DNA of 64,000 nt, taken from NCBI GenBank assembly GCA_963744305.1, contig CAVUTF010000046.1, positions 310,001 to 374,000 on the forward strand, in the 5' to 3' direction. Source of the stretch: FEN-1219 sp963744305 (lineage in GTDB: Bacteria > Pseudomonadota > Gammaproteobacteria > Steroidobacterales > Rariloculaceae). Both the position numbers and the translations under genes were made by a program. The notes under the pieces are model-generated. The model was given only the letters and a program-made list of their open reading frames with translations. It made no database searches and was not told the origin of the DNA. Below, piece by piece: positions 1 to 8,454 of the stretch. Positions within the stretch are counted from its first letter, which is position 1. The number at the start of each line of letters is the position of its first letter.

Positions 1-162
1 GTGCTCCCGAGCGCCTGCGAGCGCAACGAACGCGGCGCCCGGCGTCACCTGACGGCTGTCGAGCGTGAGATCGGTAATCACGAGCTTCGCGTGGGCGCCG
101 GCCGCCTCGCCGAGCAGATCGCCGACCGTCCTGGCTTGCCTCGAACGCGCCGCAGCCATCAT
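1..162 (-). CDS. murE: UDP-MurNAc-tripeptide synthetase MurE, N-terminal fragment cut by the window edge
   Basis: Only about 54 codons are present because the gene runs off the left edge. Its ATG (162-160) overlaps the ftsI stop in an ATGA arrangement, and a second in-frame ATG follows at 159. The visible N-terminus contains a LTLDSRQVTPG stretch followed by AAFVALAG, which matches the start of MurE ligases (the 'DSR-V-PG-LF-A--G' region of the N-terminal UDP-binding domain). MurE adds the third stem-peptide residue, usually meso-diaminopimelate in Gram-negatives, in the cytoplasm. Its place after ftsI is the usual dcw-cluster order. The catalytic domain is not visible, so the identification rests on the N-terminal motif and context. 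Confidence 0.85.
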   Translation of the reverse strand, partial: MMAAARSRQARTVGDLLGEAAGAHAKLVITDLTLDSRQVTPGAAFVALAGAREH

Positions 163-1889
163 GGAGTCACCCGCGAGCTCGCCACGATCGTGAGCGGCGC
201 CTGCGGCAAAGCGTCCGGCGGCACCGCGAGGACGCGCAAGGAACCTGCGACGATGTTCGCAAACACCGGCGCCGCCACGTCGCCGCCGTAGTAGGCCGCG
301 CCTTGCGGCTCGTCGATGACGACTACGACGACGAGTCGCGGCGCGCTTGCCGGTGCGATGCCCGCGAAAATGGCCGTATAGCGATCATCCGCATAACCGC
401 CGGCGGATGCTTTCTTCGCGGTGCCGGTCTTGCCGGCGACGTGATAGTTGCGCACCGCCGCCCGCTTGCCCGTGCCTTCCGGCGAAGCGACGACGGCTTC
501 CAACATCTCGATGAGGTCGTGCGCAGTGCCGGCTGAGAGCATTTGCTCGCCTCGCGGCGGCTCTGCGACCGCTACCAAGGACACAGGCCGTAGCACACCA
601 CCGGCGGCGAGAGCGGCGTAGGCGCGCGCGAGCTGCAAGGTCGTGACCGACAGCCCGTACCCGTACGAGATCGTCGCCTGACCGACTGCGCGCCAATGCT
701 GCGGGTCGTTCAGCACGCCCGCGGATTCACCGGGGAAGCCGCTGTCGGTGAGCCGCCCGATCCCGAAGCCCGACAGCACGCGCCAGATATCGATGGGATC
801 CATCTTGAGCGCCACTTGTGCCATCCCGACGTTGCTCGATTTGGAGAGCACCGTCGTGAGGTCGATGCGGCCGAGATTCGAGTTGTCCTGCGTGACGACT
901 CGGTTGCCGATCCGAAGTATGCCGGGCGCCGTGTCAACGATCGTCTTCGGCGTGTAGGCGCCGCTCGCGAGTGCGGCCGCGAGCACGAACGGCTTGAAGC
1001 TCGAGCCGGGCTCGAAGATATCCGTGACGGCGCGGTTGCGGTAGCGAGCCACGTCGATCTGCGAGCGATCGTTCGGATTGAAGGAAGGCTGATTGACCAT
1101 CGCGAGGACTTCGCCGGTCGCAGGATCGAGGACGACGGCGGACCCGGAGCGCGCTCGGTTTTCAGTCACCGCGGCTTTGAGCTCGCGGTACGCGAGGTAC
1201 TGCACGCGCAAGTCGATGCTCGTCTTGAGATCGCGGCCGGGCTTCGCGGGACTGATCAGCTCGACGTCCGCGATCACGCGCCCCAAGCGGTCCTGACGCA
1301 CGCGCTTCTCGCCGTTGTCACCCTCGAGCCAGTGATCGAACGCGAGCTCGAGGCCCTCTTGGCCGGCATCGTCGACGTCCGTGAACCCCACGACGTGGCC
1401 CGCGACCTCGCCCGTCGGGTAGTAGCGGCGGTACTCGCGCAGCGTGCCGACTCCGGGCAGACCGAGCTTCAAGACCTGCTCGGATTTGTTCGGCGGCAAA
1501 TGGCGCTGCAGATACAGGAACCCGCGGTCGAGGTTGCTCGTCAACCGTCGCGCGAGCCATTCGTCGTCTTGGCCAAGGAGCTCGGCGAGCTCCGGCAGCC
1601 GGTCGAGCGCGACCTTGAGCTCGCGGGGATTCGCCCAGACGCTGTCGACCGGCGTGCTCACGGCGAGCGGCTCGCCGTTGCGATCGGTGATCAGCCCGCG
1701 GTGCGCCGAGATCTGGACGGTTCGCAGGTGCCGATCGTTCGCTTGCTCGGTGAGAAACTCCTTGTTCACGAGCTGTAGATAAAGAATGCGTCCCTCGAGC
1801 GCGGCGGCGGCAAGCGCGAAACAGACGAGCAGGAGCGTGCCCCGAAGACGCGCCCGATCGGCGTTGATTGTCGTCGGTTTGCCTTTCAT
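159..1889 (-). CDS. ftsI: Peptidoglycan D,D-transpeptidase FtsI (PBP3)
   Basis: This 576-residue septal transpeptidase cross-links peptidoglycan in the divisome. A single N-terminal membrane segment lies near residues 17-39, followed by the PBP dimerisation region and the transpeptidase domain. All three active-site motifs are present: SSFK (Ser296, Lys299), SSN (351-353) and KTG (487-489). The ATG at 1889 overlaps the ftsL stop by 4 nt, which supports this start over the longer open frame upstream. Length and motif spacing are normal for the family. It sits in the mraZ-rsmH-ftsL-ftsI-murE operon with coupled overlaps on both sides. Confidence 0.97.
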   Translation of the reverse strand: MKGKPTTINADRARLRGTLLLVCFALAAAALEGRILYLQLVNKEFLTEQANDRHLRTVQISAHRGLITDRNGEPLAVSTPVDSVWANPRELKVALDRLPELAELLGQDDEWLARRLTSNLDRGFLYLQRHLPPNKSEQVLKLGLPGVGTLREYRRYYPTGEVAGHVVGFTDVDDAGQEGLELAFDHWLEGDNGEKRVRQDRLGRVIADVELISPAKPGRDLKTSIDLRVQYLAYRELKAAVTENRARSGSAVVLDPATGEVLAMVNQPSFNPNDRSQIDVARYRNRAVTDIFEPGSSFKPFVLAAALASGAYTPKTIVDTAPGILRIGNRVVTQDNSNLGRIDLTTVLSKSSNVGMAQVALKMDPIDIWRVLSGFGIGRLTDSGFPGESAGVLNDPQHWRAVGQATISYGYGLSVTTLQLARAYAALAAGGVLRPVSLVAVAEPPRGEQMLSAGTAHDLIEMLEAVVASPEGTGKRAAVRNYHVAGKTGTAKKASAGGYADDRYTAIFAGIAPASAPRLVVVVVIDEPQGAAYYGGDVAAPVFANIVAGSLRVLAVPPDALPQAPLTIVASSRVTP

Positions 1890-2170
1890 GGCGGCTCTAC
1901 CACCACGACGAGCTCCCCATCGGGCGGCGGGATCAGGCGCAGGCGCTCGCGGGCCAAGGACTCGATCCGCGGGTGGGTCGCCCACGTGCTCTGTTCGAGC
2001 TGCAAGCGTCCCCAGTCGATCTGGAGACGATCTTGCTCGCGGTTGAGCTCCTCGAGCTCGACGAAGAGCCGCCGTGCCTCGTGCTTGGCGTTGATGAGCC
2101 ACAAGCCCGACGCGCTCACGGCCAAGGCGACCAGCAACACGGCGGCGAGGTACGCGAGCTCCAATCTCAT
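1886..2170 (-). CDS. ftsL: Cell division protein FtsL
   Basis: This 94-residue bitopic membrane protein has a short cytoplasmic N-terminus, one transmembrane segment near residues 6-25, and a charged, leucine-rich periplasmic helix (about 28-75) that should form the coiled coil with FtsB. The sequence family is poorly conserved. The assignment rests on size, topology, an ERLRLIPP-like C-terminal motif and the position between rsmH and ftsI. It overlaps rsmH and ftsI by 4 nt each, so translation is likely coupled. In the family it links FtsQ-FtsB to the FtsWI synthase. Confidence 0.93.
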   Translation of the reverse strand: MRLELAYLAAVLLVALAVSASGLWLINAKHEARRLFVELEELNREQDRLQIDWGRLQLEQSTWATHPRIESLARERLRLIPPPDGELVVVVEPP

Positions 2171-3123
2171 GCGGCACTGCCTTGCGCCGCGCGACCCGCA
2201 TCCGTGCGCGCCGCGACCCGCAAGCGCGCGCTGCGTGCGCGCGGGTTGCGCGCGATCTCTTGTGCGGACGGACGAATCAAACGGCCTACGATCGTTAGGC
2301 GCGGCCGGGCGGCCGGCGGAATGTCGGGTAGACCGGCGTACGCCTCGTCGCCGCGCGCTTCACGCCGCATGAAACGCTTCACGATCCGATCCTCGAGGGA
2401 GTGAAAGCTGATCACGACGAGGCGCCCGCCCGAGGCCAAGAGGTCCAAGCTCTGCACGAGTCCGCGCTCGAGAGCGGTCAGCTCATCGTTCAGCGCGATG
2501 CGGATGGCCTGAAACACGCGCGTCGCCGGATGGATGCGGCCTTTCGGTCGGCCCGCACTCGCAGCCGCGACCTCTGCGAGCTGCCGTGTCGTCGTCAGCG
2601 GCTCGCGATCGCGTGCGCGCACGATCGCGGCTGCGATGTGCCGTGCGCGGGGCTCCTCGCCGTAACGCTTCAGCACGTCGGTGAGCTCGGCTTGGCTTAC
2701 GTCGCGCAGCCACTCCGCCGCCGTTTGGCCGCTCGTGGAGTTCATCCGCATGTCGAGGGGTCCGTCGTGCGTGAAGCTGAAACCTCGCCGGGGCTCCTCC
2801 AGTTGGGGAGACGACATGCCGAGATCGAACAGCACGCCAGCCAGGTGGCGCGCGCCGAGCCGAGCGCCGATACTCGCGCGAAGGTCTTCGAAGCCCGCAT
2901 GATCGATAGTGAAGCGTGAATCGGTCGCAAATCGGCGGCGGCCGTCAGCCACCGCGTCGGGATCTTTGTCCAGGGCGAATAGCCGTCCTTGTTCTCCGAG
3001 CCGCGCCAGGATCTCGGCGCTATGCCCGCCGCGTCCATAAGTCGCATCGAGGTACCAACCGTCATCGAGCAACGCCAAACCATCGAGCGCTTCCCCCACC
3101 AGCACGGGCTGATGTCCAGGCAT
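2167..3123 (-). CDS. rsmH: 16S rRNA (cytosine(1402)-N4)-methyltransferase RsmH (MraW)
   Basis: This SAM-dependent methyltransferase of about 318 residues modifies N4 of C1402 in the ribosomal P site. The chosen start reads MPGHQPVLVGEAL, the usual RsmH N-terminus. The SAM motif LDATYGRGGHSAEIL follows, and the C-terminal half carries the conserved VISFHSLEDRIVKRF stretch. A longer in-frame extension upstream has no family similarity and is not used. The gene starts 22 nt after the mraZ stop and overlaps ftsL. The partner enzyme for the same nucleotide, RsmI, is encoded nearby at 4241-5116. Confidence 0.97.
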   Translation of the reverse strand: MPGHQPVLVGEALDGLALLDDGWYLDATYGRGGHSAEILARLGEQGRLFALDKDPDAVADGRRRFATDSRFTIDHAGFEDLRASIGARLGARHLAGVLFDLGMSSPQLEEPRRGFSFTHDGPLDMRMNSTSGQTAAEWLRDVSQAELTDVLKRYGEEPRARHIAAAIVRARDREPLTTTRQLAEVAAASAGRPKGRIHPATRVFQAIRIALNDELTALERGLVQSLDLLASGGRLVVISFHSLEDRIVKRFMRREARGDEAYAGLPDIPPAARPRLTIVGRLIRPSAQEIARNPRARSARLRVAARTDAGRAAQGSAA

Positions 3124-3145
3124 TCTGGTCAACCAGTGAATGCTC

Positions 3146-3601
3146 TTATAGCGACAGCGATTCGAGTTCTTGAGGTAAGCCCGCCTGTTCGCCTTGCTCG
3201 CTTGCCAGCCACTCGTCCCGGCGAGCATTCCATCGCTCGTCGTTCCACAGCTCGAATTTGTTCCCTTGGCCGATCAACATCGCCGCTCGATCCAGGCCCG
3301 CGAATTCGCGCAGCTCGCGTGGCAGCAGGATCCGGCCATGGCCGTCCATATCGAGTTCCGTGGCGTAACCCACCATCAGACGTTGCAAACGGCGTGCCTG
3401 CGGGTTCAGCGCAGGCAAGCGCACGAGCTTCCGCTCGATCTCCTCCCAATCAGGCAACGGGTAAATGAGCAGGCAGTAGTCCCGATCAACGGTCGCGACG
3501 AGATGTCCGTCGGCTCGACTCGCGATGCGTTCCCGATAGCGGCTCGGGATCGCGAGACGACCCTTGGCATCCAAGGTGACTTTGGTAGCGCCGCGAAACA
3601 T
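3146..3601 (-). CDS. mraZ: Transcriptional regulator MraZ
   Basis: This 151-residue AbrB-like DNA-binding protein has two MraZ repeats. The first begins MFRGATKVTLDAKGR and the second carries ELDMDGHGRILLPRELREF. In the family it forms ring-shaped oligomers and represses its own dcw operon by binding short direct repeats just downstream of the promoter, and such repeats are visible here at 3616-3640. The ATG at 3601 is chosen because the family always starts at MFRG. A 10-codon upstream extension is possible but unlikely. It is the first gene of the dcw operon. Confidence 0.96.
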   Translation of the reverse strand: MFRGATKVTLDAKGRLAIPSRYRERIASRADGHLVATVDRDYCLLIYPLPDWEEIERKLVRLPALNPQARRLQRLMVGYATELDMDGHGRILLPRELREFAGLDRAAMLIGQGNKFELWNDERWNARRDEWLASEQGEQAGLPQELESLSL

Positions 3602-3615
3602 GATTGGTCCGCCAG

Positions 3616-3640
3616 ACCCATTCTCGCCCACTTTTTTCCA
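3616..3640 (-). promoter_or_regulatory. MraZ operator: three TGGG-type boxes at 10-bp spacing
   Basis: On the minus strand, three pentamers follow each other with exactly 10-bp period: TGGAA (3640-3636), TGGGC (3630-3626) and TGGGT (3620-3616). This is the TGGGN-N5-TGGGN layout known for MraZ operators. They lie between the predicted start of transcription and the mraZ ATG, so autorepression is the natural reading. The first box is degenerate. Confidence 0.85.
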
Positions 3641-3649
3641 CTCCGCGAC

Positions 3650-3678
3650 ACTATGCTGCAGCAGTGACCCACTGTCAA
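3650..3678 (-). promoter_or_regulatory. Promoter of the mraZ/dcw operon
   Basis: A perfect -35 hexamer TTGACA (3678-3673) is followed after 17 bp by CATAGT (3655-3650) as the -10. Transcription would start near 3643, immediately upstream of the MraZ boxes and about 42 nt before the mraZ ATG. The close fit with the operator makes this the strongest sigma-70 promoter candidate in the window. Confidence 0.8.
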
Positions 3679-3851
3679 CGAAATCTGGCGTTGCGACAGT
3701 TAGTTAGGGCGAAGCATGTTCGCGAATTGCGACGCAGTTCACACTTGCGTTCGGAAGCGCTGTCATTTCATCCACCGACGTTGCAACCGACGATGTTCTG
3801 CGGCGCGCGCGACAACGTCGACGAACGCGACGAATGAAATCGCGAATCGAA

Positions 3852-4192
3852 AAGGAGCCGGCCTATAAGCCGGGTTCTGTCGAGAGCAGTCATTCATCTG
3901 CGGCGTGCGTCGCCGCACGTCTGTAGCGACCTACCCGGGAGCTCGTGTGGGCACACTCAACGCTCCCCTATTCGGTCTTGCTCTGGGTGGGGTTTACCGT
4001 GCCGCATGTGTTACCACCTGCGCGGTGCGCTCTTACCGCACCTTTTCACCCTTACCGGAACGGATTCCGGCGGTATATTTTCTGTGGCACTTTCCGTAGG
4101 CTCGCGCCTCCCAGGCGTTACCTGGCACCCTGCCCAATAGAGCCCGGACTTTCCTCCAGGAGTGATCCCAGCGACTGCTCGGCCGGCTCCCG
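3852..4192 (-). ncRNA. rnpB: RNase P RNA (M1 RNA), bacterial class A
   Basis: About 340 nt on the minus strand with the hallmarks of RNase P RNA. The 5' and 3' ends pair as a perfect 10-bp P1 helix (4190-4181 with 3863-3854). The conserved P4 5' strand GAGGAAAGTCCGGGCTC lies near 4158-4142, and the 3' core AGAACCCGGCTTAT lies near 3882-3866. The CACAGAAA and GGTAAACCCC core segments are also present. The RNA is the catalytic subunit that matures tRNA 5' ends. Its place between mraZ and rsmI is the same as in Pseudomonas. A short T run follows P1. The exact ends are approximate. Confidence 0.97.
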
Positions 4193-4240
4193 CCGCAAGC
4201 TTAACGCGTCGCTCGCACGCCGCAAACGAAATTGCGGTGG

Positions 4241-5116
4241 CTATTCCCGCACCCGCGTGAGCCGGTACACGACGTTGCGCGGCATGCCCGTAATTGCAGC
4301 GGTCATTGAGACGGCTTTGTTCGGCGAAAGCTCCCCGCTCAAGAGCTCGAAGATGCCGCGCGCGCGCTGCTCGTCCGGCGCCTCTGCACCTTCCGCGCCC
4401 GCGACGACGAGGACGAACTCACCTTTGAGCGGAATGTCGTCGCCGAGCCGTTGGTCGAGCTCGCCGAGCGTGCCCGTCGAGACTTGCTCGTGCAGCTTCG
4501 TCAGCTCGCGGGCCACCGCCGCGCGGCGCGACGCGCCGAAATGCTCGAGGAGCGCGGCCAGCGTCTCGCGCAGGCGATGCACGGCTTCGAAAAACACGAG
4601 CGTCCGCGTCTCGCCACGCAGCTCACGCAAACGCTCGCTGCGCGCGCTTGCGCGGCGCGGCAGGAATCCCTCGAATACAAAGCGATCCGTCGGCAGACCG
4701 CTGACGCTGAGCGCGGCGAGCACGGCGCTCGGGCCCGGAACGCTCGCGACCGAAAAACCTTGCGACTGCGCGGCCCGCACGAGACGCAGTCCCGGGTCGC
4801 TGATCAGCGGCATTCCCGCATCGCTGACGAGCGCGACGGTTGCGCCTTGCGCGAGGTCTTCGAGCAGTTGCGGAACGCGTTCTTCTTCGTTGTGCTCGTG
4901 GTACGCGATAATGCGCACGTTACGGCCGATATCGGATAGCAATCCACGAATGCGGCGCGTATCCTCGGCGGCGATGACGTCGACTTTGTGAAGCACGTCG
5001 AGCGCTCGAGAGCTCAGGTCGCCGAGGTTACCGATCGGCGTGCCAACGACGTACAGCGTGCCGGCGCCGCGCGCTTGCATCACGACCGGTTGCTTGACGT
5101 GTTGTCTTGTAGTCAA
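4241..5116 (-). CDS. rsmI: 16S rRNA (cytidine(1402)-2'-O)-methyltransferase RsmI
   Basis: This 291-residue tetrapyrrole-methylase-fold enzyme adds the 2'-O-methyl group to C1402 of 16S rRNA, the same base that RsmH methylates at N4. The N-terminal LYVVGTPIGNLGDLSSRAL motif, the AAEDTRRI loop and the SDAGMPLISDPG segment are all typical. The start at 5116 gives a 17-residue leader. ATG at 5080 is an alternative closer to the usual family length. The gene is divergent from lpoA with only 32 nt between starts, as in other gammaproteobacteria. Confidence 0.96.
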   Translation of the reverse strand: MTTRQHVKQPVVMQARGAGTLYVVGTPIGNLGDLSSRALDVLHKVDVIAAEDTRRIRGLLSDIGRNVRIIAYHEHNEEERVPQLLEDLAQGATVALVSDAGMPLISDPGLRLVRAAQSQGFSVASVPGPSAVLAALSVSGLPTDRFVFEGFLPRRASARSERLRELRGETRTLVFFEAVHRLRETLAALLEHFGASRRAAVARELTKLHEQVSTGTLGELDQRLGDDIPLKGEFVLVVAGAEGAEAPDEQRARGIFELLSGELSPNKAVSMTAAITGMPRNVVYRLTRVRE

Positions 5117-5148
5117 GGATTTACACTCGACGCTCGGCGGAAGGACCC

Positions 5149-7044
5149 ATGAGCAGCAGGAAGTTTACAAGCGCACGTTCGAGCGCGGCCAGAACGATTT
5201 TCCTCGCAGTGCTGCTGCTCGGCGTGGCGGGATGTCCCACGATCCAAACCGTGCCGCCGGGCCCACCGGCGAACGTGCAGAACCTCGAAGCCCGCGCTCG
5301 CAGCGAGGAGCAAAACGGCAACCTCTCGGCCGCTGCGAACCTCTATACGCAGCTCGCGGCGAGCGTCACGGGCACTCTGCGCTCCGGCTATCTACTCGAC
5401 GCCGCGCGGCTCCTAATCGAGAGTGGCGACTATGAAACGGCTCGCCAGCGACTCACTAATGCGCGTGCCGGAGCCGACCGCGACCAACAACAACTGAACG
5501 TCGCGCTGCTCGCGCGCATCGAAGTGGAGCAGGGCCGGCCGCAACCCGCGCTGGACATGCTAGAGCAACTGCAGCAGCCGATCGGCGTGCCTGTGTTGCG
5601 CGAGGCCGCCGCGGCGCGCGGGCGGGCGCTGTTCCGCCTCGGCCGGCCGGCCGAAGCCGTGCGCGCTCTCGTCGAGCGCGAAGTGTGGCTCGACGATTCG
5701 CGGCAGATCATCGCGAACCAACGGCTGATCTGGGAGGGCCTTCGCGAACCCTCACTGCCGAGCGCGCTTGCGCCGACGGGTGACCGAATCGTAGATGGTT
5801 GGCTCGCACTCGCGCCGCTAGCGCGTCTCGGCGACAACGCCCCCGATCTGCGACGGGAGCTGCTCGATTGGCGTGAAACGTACACGGATCATCCGGCCGC
5901 GGGCGGCTTGCTCGCCGAGCTGTTGGCAGCGCAACGCCCGAGCGGCTTCCCCGCGCAAATCGCGTTGCTGCTGCCGCTGACCTCGGGCGCGCGGCTCGAG
6001 GCGCTTGCACTACGCGACGGCTTCATCGCCGCGCACCTGCGCGGCAATCGCGGAGCCAGCACGAACGTGCGTATCTACGACACGGCATCGGGTGCCGCAG
6101 AGGCATACCTACGCGCGCAGCTCGAAGGCGCCGACTTCATCGTCGGGCCGCTGCTTCGACCTGACGTCGATCAAGTGATGGCGCAAGCTGGGTTCGTGCC
6201 GACGTTGGCGCTGAACTACGCGCAAATGGAAGTCGCGTTCTCGGGCAGTTTCTACCAGTTTGCACTCTCGCCGACCGACGAGGCACGCATGGTCGCGCAA
6301 TACGCCGCGGCAGCCGGAGCAACGACGGCCGTCGCGCTCGTGCCGAGCACCGCGCGCGGTTATGAGCTGCGCGACATCTTTCGCGCAGAATTCGAGGCGT
6401 ACGGCGGCACCCTGCTCGACTTCATCGGCTACGACACGAACGCTCAGGACTTTTCCGGTCCGATCACGACGTTGTTCAACATCTCGCGGAGCACACAGCG
6501 CCAACGGCGTCTCGAGGCAAATTTGGGCGTGCCAACGGTGTTCGAGCCGCGCCGGCGGCAGGACGTCGACCTCATTTTTCTCGCCGCGGATAGGGATATG
6601 GGCCGCCTTCTCATTCCGCAGTTGCGTTTCCATGCGGTGAGCGACATCCCCACCTACGCGACGTCCGACATCTACCGGCCCGGCGGCAACACGCGCGACA
6701 ACGATCTGAACGGCATCATTTTCCCGGATACGCCGGCTGTGCTAGCGCCCGATCAGGCTGCGGCCGCCGTCCGTTCCGAGCTGCAGGTCTATTGGCCGCA
6801 GCGGGACGGCCAGGTGCGCTTCTACGGCATGGGGTTCGACGCCTACCAGCTCGTCGCGGCATTGTACGAAGCCAACGTTTCGGGCTGGCCGCTGCACGGA
6901 ATGTCGGGTGATCTCACGCTTGCGCCCGACGGCAAGATTCATCGGACGCTGCCGCTCGGACAGTTTCGCAACGGGCGCCCGGTCGCGCTCGAGGTGGCAT
7001 TGCCGGAATTGCGCGAGAACCGGGAACTCGTCGGCTTTCGCTAA
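5149..7044 (+). CDS. lpoA: Penicillin-binding protein activator LpoA (outer-membrane lipoprotein)
   Basis: This 631-residue lipoprotein has a signal peptide ending in a LGVAGC lipobox with the lipidated Cys at residue 29. The N-terminal half (about 45-250) is helical and TPR-like. The C-terminal half (about 268-625) is a periplasmic-binding-protein fold beginning IALLLPLTSGARLEALALRDGF, typical of LpoA. LpoA reaches from the outer membrane to activate the transpeptidase of PBP1A. It starts a plus-strand run with yraN and the SIS protein, ending directly before yraN. Confidence 0.93.
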   Translation: MSSRKFTSARSSAARTIFLAVLLLGVAGCPTIQTVPPGPPANVQNLEARARSEEQNGNLSAAANLYTQLAASVTGTLRSGYLLDAARLLIESGDYETARQRLTNARAGADRDQQQLNVALLARIEVEQGRPQPALDMLEQLQQPIGVPVLREAAAARGRALFRLGRPAEAVRALVEREVWLDDSRQIIANQRLIWEGLREPSLPSALAPTGDRIVDGWLALAPLARLGDNAPDLRRELLDWRETYTDHPAAGGLLAELLAAQRPSGFPAQIALLLPLTSGARLEALALRDGFIAAHLRGNRGASTNVRIYDTASGAAEAYLRAQLEGADFIVGPLLRPDVDQVMAQAGFVPTLALNYAQMEVAFSGSFYQFALSPTDEARMVAQYAAAAGATTAVALVPSTARGYELRDIFRAEFEAYGGTLLDFIGYDTNAQDFSGPITTLFNISRSTQRQRRLEANLGVPTVFEPRRRQDVDLIFLAADRDMGRLLIPQLRFHAVSDIPTYATSDIYRPGGNTRDNDLNGIIFPDTPAVLAPDQAAAAVRSELQVYWPQRDGQVRFYGMGFDAYQLVAALYEANVSGWPLHGMSGDLTLAPDGKIHRTLPLGQFRNGRPVALEVALPELRENRELVGFR

Positions 7045-7407
7045 ATGCCCCTTCGCGACGGGCAGCATTGGGAAGCTGTTGCCGCGAACTACCTCGAGCG
7101 GCACGGTTTGTTCGTGCTCGCGCGCGGCTACCGCTGCCGCCTCGGAGAGCTCGACCTCGTGTGCCGCGAGGACGAGACGCTCGTCGTAGTCGAGGTGCGC
7201 GCCCGTCGCAAGAACGCGTTCGTACCGGCCGTGCAAAGCATCGACCACCACAAGCGCGCGCGCATCATTCAGGCGACGCGCCATCTATTGATGCGCCGCG
7301 CGGAGTGGCAATCCGCAACCGTGCGTTTCGATGTGGTCGCAATCGACGGCATCGATACGGCGCAACCTAGCTTCAACTGGATCAAGCGTGCCTTCGATGC
7401 CAGTTGA
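7045..7407 (+). CDS. yraN: YraN/UPF0102 family nuclease-like protein
   Basis: This 120-residue protein starts on the base after the lpoA stop. The sequence shows the UPF0102 core: LERHGLFVLARGYRCRLGELDLV followed by VVVEVRARR, with the Glu/Asp-ExK pattern of restriction-endonuclease-like folds. The cellular role of the family is not settled. The fold suggests a Holliday-junction or recombination-linked nuclease function, but that is inference. The lpoA-yraN-diaA order is conserved in gammaproteobacteria. Confidence 0.92.
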   Translation: MPLRDGQHWEAVAANYLERHGLFVLARGYRCRLGELDLVCREDETLVVVEVRARRKNAFVPAVQSIDHHKRARIIQATRHLLMRRAEWQSATVRFDVVAIDGIDTAQPSFNWIKRAFDAS

Positions 7408-7462
7408 ACGCCGCCAGGGTTCGAGGCAGAGTGGCGGCGACTGTTCCCGTCGAGCTTGACCC

Positions 7463-8044
7463 ATGGAAGAACGAGTGCGCCAACATTTCCGCGACAGCCT
7501 CGCGGTGAAGCAAGAGTCGGTGATGCTCGCTCCGAACATCGTGGCCGCGGCGCGGATGATGACGCGCTGCTTGCTCGAGGACGGCAAGATTCTCTCGTGC
7601 GGCAACGGCGGCTCGGCTGCCGACGCGCAACACTTCTCGAGCGAGCTGTTGAACCGGTTCGAGATGGAGCGTCCCGGTCTGCCCGCGATGGCGTTGACGA
7701 CCGATAGCTCGACCCTTACGTCCATCGCGAACGACTACTCGTTCGTCGACGTGTTCGCGAAACAGGTGCGCGCGCTCGGCCAAGACGTCGACGTGCTGCT
7801 CGCGATCTCGACGTCGGGCAACTCGGAGAACGTGCTGCGCGCCATTCGCGCGGCGCACGAGCGCGGCGTCAAGGTGGTGGCGCTAACGGGGCGCGACGGC
7901 GGCACCATCGCCGCAGCGCTTGGCGCGGAGGACATCGAGATCAGGGTTCCGGCCGAGCGTACCTGCCGCATTCAAGAGGTGCATCTGCTCGTAATCCACT
8001 GCCTCTGCGACCTGATCGACGCCGAGCTCCTCGAACCGCGCTGA
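7463..8044 (+). CDS. diaA: SIS-domain DnaA initiator-associating protein DiaA / GmhA-like
   Basis: This 193-residue protein is a single SIS (sugar isomerase) domain. The phosphosugar-binding loops are clear: SCGNGGSAADAQHF near residues 45-58 and AISTSGNSENV near 113-123. The family splits into sedoheptulose-7-phosphate isomerase GmhA and the DnaA-binding DiaA. The lpoA-yraN neighbourhood is that of DiaA, which stimulates DnaA assembly at oriC. The window also encodes HldE, so a heptose role cannot be excluded. It converges with sspB, with 2 nt between the stops. Confidence 0.85.
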   Translation: MEERVRQHFRDSLAVKQESVMLAPNIVAAARMMTRCLLEDGKILSCGNGGSAADAQHFSSELLNRFEMERPGLPAMALTTDSSTLTSIANDYSFVDVFAKQVRALGQDVDVLLAISTSGNSENVLRAIRAAHERGVKVVALTGRDGGTIAAALGAEDIEIRVPAERTCRIQEVHLLVIHCLCDLIDAELLEPR

Positions 8045-8046
8045 AG

Positions 8047-8454
8047 TTACTTCACGACTTTGAGCGACGGCCGGCGCTGGCCGCCGTCGGGCCGCGTGGT
8101 CGTATCCGGCGGCGCCGATGGATCCCGGGGAGCATCGTCGTCCTCGCCGAAGATCATGCCTTGACCGGTTTCGCGAGCATAGATGCCGAGCACGGCCGCG
8201 ACGGGAATCGATATGCTTCGCGACACGCCGGCAAAGCGCGCTTCGAAGCGGATGTCGTCGTTGCCGAGGACGAGCTCGCGAGTAGCGGAATGGCTCACGT
8301 TGAGAACCACGCGACCATCGTTGACCTGACCTTCCGGAACGGTGACTCCCTCACGGGTCGCATCGACCACGAGGTGTGGCGTAAGCCCGTTGTCCAGCAT
8401 CCACTCGTGCATCGCGCGAATCAGGTACGGGCGCTGCTTAGTGGGGGAATCGGC
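8047..8454 (-). CDS. sspB: ClpXP protease specificity-enhancing factor SspB
   Basis: The protein matches SspB: RPYLIRAMHEWMLDNGLTPHL at the N-terminus, LVVDATREGVTVP, and a long acidic, flexible tail ending in a SLKVVK-type ClpX-binding module. SspB tethers ssrA-tagged proteins to ClpXP. The start is unclear. Homology begins immediately after the sspA stop (8454), but no ATG, GTG or TTG lies there in frame. The first canonical ATG is at 8412, inside the conserved N-terminus. An unusual start codon or a base error near 8450 are the two explanations. I give the homology-supported span. Confidence 0.85.
   Translation of the reverse strand, partial: ADSPTKQRPYLIRAMHEWMLDNGLTPHLVVDATREGVTVPEGQVNDGRVVLNVSHSATRELVLGNDDIRFEARFAGVSRSISIPVAAVLGIYARETGQGMIFGEDDDAPRDPSAPPDTTTRPDGGQRRPSLKVVK

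Noticed and set aside
3945..4991. A 348-codon open frame on the plus strand across rnpB and rsmI
   Set aside because: It covers the RNase P RNA, whose conserved helices are clear, and the antisense of rsmI. The Ser/Arg-rich composition is an artefact.
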